From NCBI RefSeq assembly GCF_900169275.1, contig NZ_FXZC01000001.1:1-64000 (forward strand): a stretch of 64,000 nt of DNA, in the 5' to 3' direction. The position numbers were made by a program, and so were the translations under genes. This stretch comes from Brevibacterium casei CIP 102111 (GTDB lineage Bacteria; Actinomycetota; Actinomycetes; Actinomycetales; Brevibacteriaceae). Positions 57,593 to 64,000 of the stretch are shown piece after piece (within the stretch, counting starts at the first letter, position 1; each line of letters opens with the position of its first letter). The notes below the pieces were generated by a model. That model was not told the origin of the DNA. It made no database searches and worked only from the letters and a program-made list of their open reading frames with translations.

Positions 57593-58526
57593 TGAGCGTC
57601 GAGCGTGGGATCGGGTGCGCGAGCTGGGTCATGAGGAGGATCATCGGGGTGAAGAACGTGAGCGCGAACCCGTAGTTGCGCATCATCAGGTACTCGGTCG
57701 GGAACTGGAGGAGGATGACCGGGATCGCCAGCCACACCGGTGAGGGGTCCGGCCAGAGGATGAGCGCGGTGAGAATGAGTCCCGAGAACGTCCCGAGGAC
57801 CCGGTGGACGCCGCGGGAGATGCGGCCGGGAAGCTCGGCCGCGGCCAGCGGCACGGCGGCCGAGGCCATCGCCCAGTACGCGTGATCGAGTCCGATGAGC
57901 GTGCCGAGGATCCCCGCCGAGGCGACCGCCACCGCATACGTGGCAGCGTGCCTGACCATGCGCGGAGCATGCGGGCTGCGCAGCGGGGTGATCGCCCGCC
58001 GGGAGCCTGGCCGCCAGGTGCGGGTGCGGAACCATCCGAGGAAGCCGATGGCGATCGCGAAGGCCGCCGCGAGGACGCTGATGCCGATCGGCACCCACGG
58101 TGGGGCGAGCGGTTCGACCGAGGCACAGGCGCCGAGGGCGAAGATGGCGAAGAACGGTCCTCCCGGGCGCATCCGCGCGCGGTCGGCGATGATCGACCCG
58201 ACCGCGGCGAAGAACGCCTCGATGCCGATGAGCCCCCACACGGGTGTGTCCATCGTCGCGAGCATGACGCCGATGACGACTCCGGAGAGCAGGAGGACCG
58301 CTGCCTGGAGCTGGTGGATGAGTCGCAGCTGGTGCGGCTCGCCGCGGCCGTACATGCCGCAGAAGGCACCGAAGACTGCGTAGATGATGAACTGCTCGTA
58401 CCCGAGGATGAGGAGGACGAGCGAGGGGATCGCGACGCCGAGGCCGACTCGGATCGGTGCCCCCCGGTCGTCATCGCCGGGTTCGAGGCGCAGTGTGCCC
58501 CGCAGGTAGTCGATGATCCTCTTCAT
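57465..58526 (-). CDS. FUSC family membrane protein
   Basis: This 353-residue protein has two blocks of hydrophobic helices (about 27-155 and 205-340) typical of the FUSC/aromatic-acid-exporter family. Visible parts are RVGLGVAIPSLVLLILGYEQFIIYAVFGAF and the second repeat with HAYWAMASAAVPLAA and RGVHRVLGTFSGLI (the R-x-x-G-T motif of FUSC). It probably exports small organics. ATG 58526 is chosen; the upstream in-frame extension has little support. The gene is 55 bp from the VOC gene on the same strand. Confidence 0.83.
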   Translation of the reverse strand: MKRIIDYLRGTLRLEPGDDDRGAPIRVGLGVAIPSLVLLILGYEQFIIYAVFGAFCGMYGRGEPHQLRLIHQLQAAVLLLSGVVIGVMLATMDTPVWGLIGIEAFFAAVGSIIADRARMRPGGPFFAIFALGACASVEPLAPPWVPIGISVLAAAFAIAIGFLGWFRTRTWRPGSRRAITPLRSPHAPRMVRHAATYAVAVASAGILGTLIGLDHAYWAMASAAVPLAAAELPGRISRGVHRVLGTFSGLILTALILWPDPSPVWLAIPVILLQFPTEYLMMRNYGFALTFFTPMILLMTQLAHPIPRSTLIIDRGIETLLGAVVGIAVVLVVGYFGRRRSAQSRTDDGLAEA

Positions 58527-58581
58527 GGCTGTGGTGCCGACCGCCACCCGCCAGGTGCTCGGCGGTCGCACCGGGGCGCGG

Positions 58582-58971
58582 TCATTCCTCCTGGTGGATG
58601 AGCTGGACGAGATTGCCCACCGTGTCGTCGAGCACGGCGGTGGTGATCGGCCCCATCTCGAGGGGCTTCTGGGTGAATGATACGCCGAGGCCGGTCAGCC
58701 GCTCGTACTCCGCGGCGACGTCGTCGACGGCGAACTGGTTGATCGGGATCCCGTCGGCTTTGAGCGCCGAGGCGTACTCGCGGGCCGCGGGGTGCCCCAT
58801 CGGCTCGAGGACGACCTCGACGCCGTCGGGCGCCTCGGGTGAGACGACCGTGAGCCAGCGCGCCTCACCGACGGGGACGTCGTGCTTGAGGACGAAGCCG
58901 AGCTTGCCGGTGTAGAACTCGAGCGCGCGGGCCTGGTCCTCGACAGGGATGCTGATCCACTGTGCCTTCAT
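58582..58971 (-). CDS. VOC family protein (ArsR-linked)
   Basis: This 129-residue single-domain VOC protein (MKAQWISIPVEDQARALEFYTGKLGFVLKHD; LGVSFTQKPLEMGPITTAVLDDTVGNLVQLIHQ) overlaps the ArsR gene by 4 bp (ATGA), so it is co-translated. ArsR-VOC pairs are widespread and typically detoxify an unknown small electrophile or antibiotic. The last strand with Gln in the metal position (NLVQLI) suggests a weaker or different metal site. Confidence 0.88.
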   Translation of the reverse strand: MKAQWISIPVEDQARALEFYTGKLGFVLKHDVPVGEARWLTVVSPEAPDGVEVVLEPMGHPAAREYASALKADGIPINQFAVDDVAAEYERLTGLGVSFTQKPLEMGPITTAVLDDTVGNLVQLIHQEE

Positions 58972-59360
58972 GATGGGTCTCCTTCTCTTGGGTCTGCGGT
59001 GCCTTGGGTTGGGGTGGCTGGTGCTGGGCGGTCCGGTGCTGGGCTGTACTGTGCTGGGCGGGCGGTGCCGTCGGACTGCGCTGCCGCCTGCTGCCCTCCG
59101 GTCCACCGGTCGAACGCTGTGCGCAGCGGTTCGGGATCGAGCCGGTGGAACTTGTAGCGCCTCTCTCTCCTGGCGACGACGAGGCCGGCGGACTCGAGGA
59201 CCTCGAGATGCTGGGACACCGCCTGCCGGGACAGGCCGAGCCCGTGCCTGTTCGCCAGGCGCGAGCAGATCTCGAACAGGGTCTGATCGTCGCGCTCGGC
59301 GAGCTCGTCGAGGATGGTCCGCCGGGTCGGATCGGCGATCGCCTTGAAGAGGTCCGTCAC
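58968..59360 (-). CDS. ArsR family transcriptional regulator
   Basis: This 130-residue winged-helix repressor starts at GTG 59360. The ArsR core is residues 1-90 (LFKAIADPTRRTILDELAERDDQTLFEICSRL; LSRQAVSQHLEVLESAGLVVARRERRYKFHRLDPEPL). No Cys metal-binding motif is present, so it is the non-metal, VOC-linked type. The last about 40 residues are a low-complexity Pro/Ala/Thr tail. A perfect palindrome lies 11 bp upstream of the start. It is translationally coupled to the VOC gene. Confidence 0.9.
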   Translation of the reverse strand: MTDLFKAIADPTRRTILDELAERDDQTLFEICSRLANRHGLGLSRQAVSQHLEVLESAGLVVARRERRYKFHRLDPEPLRTAFDRWTGGQQAAAQSDGTARPAQYSPAPDRPAPATPTQGTADPREGDPS

Positions 59361-59371
59361 CCCGCCACCAT

Positions 59372-59391
59372 AGGCAAGTGTTCACTTGCCT
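59372..59391. promoter_or_regulatory. ArsR operator, perfect 9-2-9 palindrome
   Basis: AGGCAAGTG-TT-CACTTGCCT is perfectly symmetric and begins 11 bp upstream of the arsR GTG. It fits autorepression of the arsR-VOC operon. Confidence 0.7.
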
Positions 59392-59549
59392 GTCAATGGT
59401 CTGAGGTCACTGAAGGTGTCGAATCAGGCCGATCTGTTGTCCCAGGTCACAGTCCCCGCAGTTCCCCCACCAGGAGAGTCGGGTTTTCCTACCGCGAGCA
59501 GTGGGAGGACTGCATGGCCGCTGAGAACGATCGACGAAACCATGGAGAT

Positions 59550-60275
59550 ATGAACACACACATGCCCGCGATCATCACCGCCTCCAATGTCGTCAAGCAC
59601 TACAACCAGACCTACGCCCTCGCCGGAGTCGGCCTCGACATCGGCCTCGGCGAGTCCCTGGCCATCATGGGACCCTCGGGGTCCGGCAAGACGACCCTGC
59701 TCCACTGCCTCGCCGGAATCATCCGTCCCGATGAGGGCTCGATCCGCCTGCTGCCCACCGACCGCAGCGCCGCCGCGGACATCACCGGGCTCAAGGAGTC
59801 CGGTCGCACCGCCCTGCGCCGCGAGGTCTTCGGCTTCGTCTTCCAGCAGGGACTGCTCCTGCCCGAACTCACCGCCGAGGACAATGTCGCACTCGCCGCG
59901 ATGCTCGCCGGCATGCCCCGGACGGAGGCGACCAAGCACGCTCGTGCCTGGCTGCAGCGCCTCGGCCTCGGCGAGCACCTGACCAAGCGCATCGGACAGC
60001 TCTCCGGAGGTCAGGCCCAGCGCGTGGCCATCGCCCGCTCCCAGGTCACCCAGCCCGTCGTCACCTTCGCCGACGAGCCCACCGGAGCTCTTGACTCCCG
60101 CACCTCGTCGGAGGTCCTCTCCGAACTCCTCGCCTCGACGACCGGACGCGGTTCGACCCTCGTCGTCGTCACCCATGACGAGAACGTCGCCGCCCGCTGC
60201 TCGCGCGTCGTGCGCCTCGCCGACGGCCGCATCGTCTCCGACTCCGCCGCGCAGTACGCGACGAACAACGGGTGA
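59550..60275 (+). CDS. ABC transporter ATP-binding protein (MacB/LolD type)
   Basis: This 241-residue ATPase starts at ATG 59550 with GGAG upstream. It has Walker A GPSGSGKTT, signature LSGGQAQRVAIARS, Walker B VVTFADEPTGALD and the switch His in VVVTHDE. The FADEPTGALDS form is typical of ATPases paired with FtsX/MacB-like permeases, which use mechanotransmission to expel peptides, antibiotics or lipoproteins. The permease gene begins at its stop codon. An in-frame ATG at 59514 is an alternative. Confidence 0.93.
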   Translation: MNTHMPAIITASNVVKHYNQTYALAGVGLDIGLGESLAIMGPSGSGKTTLLHCLAGIIRPDEGSIRLLPTDRSAAADITGLKESGRTALRREVFGFVFQQGLLLPELTAEDNVALAAMLAGMPRTEATKHARAWLQRLGLGEHLTKRIGQLSGGQAQRVAIARSQVTQPVVTFADEPTGALDSRTSSEVLSELLASTTGRGSTLVVVTHDENVAARCSRVVRLADGRIVSDSAAQYATNNG

Positions 60276-61639
60276 TGCCGACCATGAATGTCCTCTCCAC
60301 CGTCCTCTCGAAGCAGACGTTCACCTCGCCGACGGCCCGTCTCGTCGCGATCGCGTTCTTCGCCTGCTCGACCCTCTTCCTCACCGTTGCCGCAGGTGCC
60401 TGGGCGTTCAACGACCGCCCCGAGGTCCCCGGATACGCCGAGGTGGCCGAGCTCTACCGGATGCTCGCCGTCCTCGCCACGGTCTTCCTCATCGTTCCCG
60501 CCGTCAGCCTCGGCGTCGCCTCGGCCAAGCTCAGCGCCCGCCGTCAGGATGAGCGGCTCTCGACCCTCTCCCTGCTCGGGGCCTCGAAGGGCACGATCCG
60601 ACTCATCGCCGTCGCCGAACCCTTCGTTCCCGCCGCAGCGGGCATCCTCGCCGGCATCGGCGGCTACCTGCTGCTGGCCTACCCGCTCAGCCTCCTCGTC
60701 TTCACCGGCGTCCCGCTCGGCTACTCGGCACTGCTCATGCCGGTCTGGCTGCTCGCGGCCGTCGTCGTCGGGCTCCTCCTCGTCTGCCTGCTCTCGGCGC
60801 TGCTGGGACTGCGGAAGGTCATCGTCTCCCCGCTCGGGGTGCGCACCCGGTCCCTGGCGCGGAAGTTCCCGCTCGTGCGCATCATCACCGTCATCGTCCT
60901 CGCGCTCGGCATGGTCGGAGCGCTCGTCTTCTCCCTCCAGGACGGACAGCGGCAGATGGTCGTCGTCATTGCGAGCATCGCGACGATCGGCATCGCCCTC
61001 CTGCTCATCAACGTCCTCGGCGTGCTCATCATGATGATCCACGCCGCGATCAGCAGCCGCATCGCCCGCCGGCCCGCCGCGATGCTCTCGGCATCGATGA
61101 TCGCCGACGCCCCCGCGCAGTACTGGCGTCGGGTGGCGGGTCTCGCGCTCATCACCTTCATCGCCGTCGTCGGCGGTGCGGGGGCCGCGATGATGCGCGG
61201 CAACGCCGGTGACATGTCACCGGAGGAGATCGCAGCCATGGGTCCGCTCCAGTACACCGGGGACGACGTCTTCACCGGTCTCGTCCTCACGCTCGCCATC
61301 GCCTTCGTCTTCATCGTCGTCTCCGCGACGATCAACCAGGCCGCCGACATCCTCGACCGCGCCACGACCTACCGCGAACTCCATGCGGCCGGGATGACGC
61401 AGTCGATGATGCACCGGGTCACGGTCGGCGCGGTGATGTCACCGATCCTCCTCGTCACCCTCGTCTCCCTCGTCCTCGGCGGACTGCTCGCAGCGGCCAT
61501 GGCCTCGGCGGGCGACCTCGGCGATCCGATGACCATCGGCGTCGTCGCAGCCGTCGTCGCCGGCGGAGTCGCGATGGTGTGGCTGGGACTGCAGTTCACC
61601 CGCCCCCTCGTCCGCCGCGTCACCGCGGTCGCCGCCTGA
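60275..61639 (+). CDS. FtsX/MacB-like ABC permease 1
   Basis: This 454-residue membrane protein starts at ATG 60275, overlapping the ATPase TGA by one base. It has an N-terminal helix (VAIAFFACSTLFLTVAAGAWAF), a cluster of membrane helices with the cytoplasmic coupling segment KLSARRQDERLSTLSLLGASKGTIRLI, and a second half that repeats the pattern. The external domain is short. It forms a heteromeric exporter with permease 2 and the ATPase. Confidence 0.88.
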   Translation: MPTMNVLSTVLSKQTFTSPTARLVAIAFFACSTLFLTVAAGAWAFNDRPEVPGYAEVAELYRMLAVLATVFLIVPAVSLGVASAKLSARRQDERLSTLSLLGASKGTIRLIAVAEPFVPAAAGILAGIGGYLLLAYPLSLLVFTGVPLGYSALLMPVWLLAAVVVGLLLVCLLSALLGLRKVIVSPLGVRTRSLARKFPLVRIITVIVLALGMVGALVFSLQDGQRQMVVVIASIATIGIALLLINVLGVLIMMIHAAISSRIARRPAAMLSASMIADAPAQYWRRVAGLALITFIAVVGGAGAAMMRGNAGDMSPEEIAAMGPLQYTGDDVFTGLVLTLAIAFVFIVVSATINQAADILDRATTYRELHAAGMTQSMMHRVTVGAVMSPILLVTLVSLVLGGLLAAAMASAGDLGDPMTIGVVAAVVAGGVAMVWLGLQFTRPLVRRVTAVAA

Positions 61640-61665
61640 GGCGACCGCCCGAACAGGAGTCAGCC

Positions 61666-63042
61666 ATGTCGGCACCCACGAAGGTCCTCCCCGTCGTCCT
61701 CGGTCGCAGGACCGTGACCTCCCCGAGTTCGCTGCTCGTGATGAGCGCGTTCTTCGCCTGCGCGACGCTCTTCCTCACCGTCGCCGCGGGGGCGTGGATG
61801 TTCTTCCAGATCCCCCCGATCCCCGACGCTGAGGGGATCGACGGAATGTACAAGTTCCTCGCCGCCTTCGCCACGGTGCTCCTCGTCATCCCGGCGAGCA
61901 CCCTGGCGTCGGCTTCGGCGACGCTCTCGGCGCGGCGGCAGGACGAGCGGCTCTCGACGATGTCCCTGCTCGGGGCCAGGCGCTCGGAGATCGTCGCGCT
62001 CGCCGTCGCCGAACCCCTCGTCCCCGCCGTGTGCGGCATCGTCCTCGGCGTCGGCGGCTACCTCGTGCTCGCGTGGCCGGTCAGTCTCATCCACTTCCTC
62101 GGTCGGCCGATCGGGTATGCGAACATGCTCATGCCGCCGCTGCTGCTCGCAGGCGTCGTCGTCTTCCTCATCCTCGTCTGCGTCCTCTCAGCGCTCGTCG
62201 GGCTGCGGAAGGTCACGGTCTCCCCGCTCGGAGTGCGCACGAAGTCGCTTGACCGGAAGTTCCCGCTCGGCCGGGTCATCGCCGTGACCGTCGCGATCCT
62301 CCTCCTGCCGGTCGGCCTCCTCCTCGCGAAGTCCGCGGAGCTCGGGTTCGCCGTGGTCATCGCTGCGATCCTCACGGTGTTCCTCCTCGGGCTCATCGTC
62401 GTCGACCTCCTCGGCGGGCTGCTCATGCGGTGGTTCGCCCACATCGCCGGCACCCGGGCCTCGTCGTCGGCCAGGCTCATCGCAGCCCGCCTCGTCTCCG
62501 ACGAGCCGAAGCGATTCTGGCGCCGGGTCTCCGGGCTGGCGATGACGGCGTTCGTCGCGGCCGTCGGCGGATCGGGCATCGCGCTCATGCAGGTGGGGAT
62601 GGACACCGTCGAGGATCCCGCGACCGATGCTCCCGCCGAGGTGGGGGTGTTCTTCGAGGACATGTTCACCGGCATCCTCCTCGTCCTCGGCATCTCGATC
62701 GTCCTCATCGCCGTCTCGGCGCTCATCAACCAGGTCGCCGACATCTACGACCGGGCCGACACGTTCGCCGACCTCTATGCCGCGGGCATGGATGTCGACA
62801 CGATGCACGCAGCCCTCGTGCGGGCCGTGCTCTCCCCGGTCGTCTGGGTGAGCCTGCTCGCCGGTGGACTCGGCCTCCTCCTCGTCCTGCCCCTGGCCGG
62901 TGCGGCGCTCGTGTTCAAGCCGGTCACGTTCTTGACGATCCTCGCGTCAGTGGTCGTCGGTATCGTCGTCATCAGACTCGGCCTCCAACTCGCGAAGCCG
63001 ATTCTCGCCTCGGTGGCGACTGCCGGGCGCGCCCGGGTCTGA
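61666..63042 (+). CDS. FtsX/MacB-like ABC permease 2
   Basis: This 458-residue paralogue of permease 1 shares FFACATLFLTVAAGAW and TLSARRQDERLSTMSLLGARRSEIVALAVAEP almost word for word, so the pair arose by tandem duplication. It starts at ATG 61666 after AGGAG. It lies 26 bp after permease 1 and is the last gene of the three-gene transporter operon. The substrate is unknown; no two-component system is attached. Confidence 0.88.
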   Translation: MSAPTKVLPVVLGRRTVTSPSSLLVMSAFFACATLFLTVAAGAWMFFQIPPIPDAEGIDGMYKFLAAFATVLLVIPASTLASASATLSARRQDERLSTMSLLGARRSEIVALAVAEPLVPAVCGIVLGVGGYLVLAWPVSLIHFLGRPIGYANMLMPPLLLAGVVVFLILVCVLSALVGLRKVTVSPLGVRTKSLDRKFPLGRVIAVTVAILLLPVGLLLAKSAELGFAVVIAAILTVFLLGLIVVDLLGGLLMRWFAHIAGTRASSSARLIAARLVSDEPKRFWRRVSGLAMTAFVAAVGGSGIALMQVGMDTVEDPATDAPAEVGVFFEDMFTGILLVLGISIVLIAVSALINQVADIYDRADTFADLYAAGMDVDTMHAALVRAVLSPVVWVSLLAGGLGLLLVLPLAGAALVFKPVTFLTILASVVVGIVVIRLGLQLAKPILASVATAGRARV

Positions 63043-63067
63043 GGGACGTCTGGCAGGACCACCGCAG

Positions 63068-63108
63068 CACCGCCTCGGCGGGCCCTTCGTTCGGTCGCCG
63101 AGGCGGTG
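63068..63108 (+). terminator. Terminator after the ABC transporter operon
   Basis: A 13-bp perfect stem (CACCGCCTCGGCG 63068-63080 with 63096-63108) has a 15-nt loop. It lies 25 bp beyond the permease 2 stop and before dnaB. Confidence 0.65.
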
Positions 63109-63200
63109 ACGAGGATCGCTGTCGATCCCGAGTCGGGCCCGGGTAAAGTGGGATGGCACTGCATCCGGGTCGGGGCCGTGGAACGGCGAGGGAGGAAGTC

Positions 63201-64000
63201 TTGGGAGTGACGACAGATCAGGAGTTCGACGGCCTGAGGACCCCTCCGCAGGACGTCGAGGCCGAGGAGAGCGTCCTCGGGGCGATGCTCCTGTCGAAGG
63301 ACGCGATCGCCGACTGCGTCGAGTCGATGTCCGGCGACGACTTCTACCGTCCGGCCCACGAGACGATCTACGAGGCGATCCTCGACCTCTACTCGCGCGG
63401 TGAGCCCGCGGACTCGGTGACGGTCGCGAACTACCTGACGAAGACCGGTGACCTCTCGCGCATCGGCGGGCCCGCCTACCTCCACACGCTCATCGCCTCG
63501 GTGCCGACCGCGGCGAACGCCGCGTACTATGCGACGATCGTGCGCGAACGCGCCGTTCTGCGCCGCCTCGTCGAGGCGGGCACGCGGATCGTGCAGATGG
63601 GCTATGACGCCGAGGGCGACACCGATGACGTCGTCAACAACGCGCAGGCCGAGATCTACCGGGTCACGGAGAAGCACACGACCGAGGACTACGTCATCCT
63701 CTCCGAGATCCTCGGCGAGGTGGCGCAGGAGATCGAACGCAACGGCGATACGGATGGGCAGACCGCGGGTGTGCCGACCGGGTTCACCGAGTTCGACCAG
63801 CTCACCAACGGCCTCCACCCCGGGCAGATGATCGTCATCGCCGCGCGCCCCGGTGTCGGCAAGTCGACGCTGGCCCTCGACTTCATCCGCTCGGCGGCGA
63901 TCCACCACAAGCAGGCCGCCGTCTTCTTCTCCCTCGAGATGGGCAAGAACGAGCTCGTCATGCGCCTGCTCTCGGCCGAATCGGAGATCCCGCTGCAGTC
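63201..64000 (+). CDS. dnaB: Replicative DNA helicase DnaB (5' part, cut by window end)
   Basis: The first 266 codons of dnaB are present. The N-terminal domain is PPQDVEAEESVLGAMLLSKDAI through the linker, followed by the start of the RecA-like domain with GFTEFDQLTNGLHPGQMIVIAARPGVGKST (Walker A) and FFSLEMGKNELVMRLL. The start is TTG 63201 or GTG 63207, both behind GGAGGA. A -10-like TAAAGT lies at 63144-63149. Position after the rplI block, separated by accessory genes, is slightly looser than in mycobacteria. The gene continues beyond 64000. Confidence 0.95.
   Translation, partial: MGVTTDQEFDGLRTPPQDVEAEESVLGAMLLSKDAIADCVESMSGDDFYRPAHETIYEAILDLYSRGEPADSVTVANYLTKTGDLSRIGGPAYLHTLIASVPTAANAAYYATIVRERAVLRRLVEAGTRIVQMGYDAEGDTDDVVNNAQAEIYRVTEKHTTEDYVILSEILGEVAQEIERNGDTDGQTAGVPTGFTEFDQLTNGLHPGQMIVIAARPGVGKSTLALDFIRSAAIHHKQAAVFFSLEMGKNELVMRLLSAESEIPLQ

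Overview
The window is the replication-origin region of a high-GC Gram-positive bacterium (Actinomycetota). The evidence is the conserved block gyrA-gyrB-DUF721-recF-dnaN-dnaA | rpmH-rnpA-yidD-yidC-jag-rsmG-parA-parB, then cwlM-trxA-trxB-pseudokinase-murJ-DUF6049-NUDIX-cca, then ponA-GT87-rpsF-ssb-rpsR-rplI-dnaB. The order matches the origin region of mycobacteria and other actinobacteria, including tRNA-Ile, a DLW-39 micro-gene and tRNA-Ala downstream of gyrA. Codon use is strongly GC-rich. A Micrococcales lineage such as Brevibacterium fits, but this is an inference from gene content; no species can be fixed from the sequence alone.

Layout. 1-13.2 kb is accessory: a VOC protein, an aldehyde dehydrogenase, a UvrA-like ABC ATPase beside a MarR regulator and an efflux pump, a second (DHA2) efflux pump, a luciferase-like monooxygenase, and a copper pair (Met/His-rich DUF6153 protein plus multicopper oxidase). 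13.2-24.7 kb is the leftward arm of the origin: two tRNAs, DLW-39, DUF3566, gyrA, gyrB, DUF721, recF, dnaN and dnaA, all on the minus strand. DnaA boxes lie both between dnaN and dnaA and upstream of dnaA. 24.7-30.5 kb is the rightward arm, rpmH to parB. 30.5-33.7 kb is a gene-free stretch of about 3.2 kb, visibly poorer in GC than its surroundings, that carries twelve parS sites (nine with a perfect 14-bp core); a thirteenth site lies inside parB.

33.7-43.3 kb holds the envelope-control genes: a degenerate CwlM amidase, thioredoxin and its reductase, and the MurJ flippase with its pseudokinase partner and DUF6049. 43.4-52.7 kb holds cca, an acyl-CoA synthetase, a class A PBP, a GT87-like membrane protein and the rpsF-ssb-rpsR-rplI operon. 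52.9-63.0 kb is accessory again: DUF1345, a methyltransferase bracketed by two copies of a palindromic repeat, DUF488/DUF2945, DUF445, FUSC, an ArsR-VOC pair with a perfect palindromic operator, and an ABC ATPase with two related permeases. The window ends inside dnaB.

The most unusual feature is the segregation system. ParB carries a roughly 290-residue disordered insertion between its N-terminal ParA-contact peptide and its CTPase core. The first half is Lys/Ala/Ser-rich and histone-H1-like, the second half is acidic. The gene sits beside the dense parS array. Other items worth checking are a CsoR-type operator that overlaps both the -10 element and the start codon of a probably leaderless copper gene, a possible S6:S18 leader before rpsF, and two pseudoenzymes (CwlM and the MurJ-linked pseudokinase) in the cell-wall cluster.
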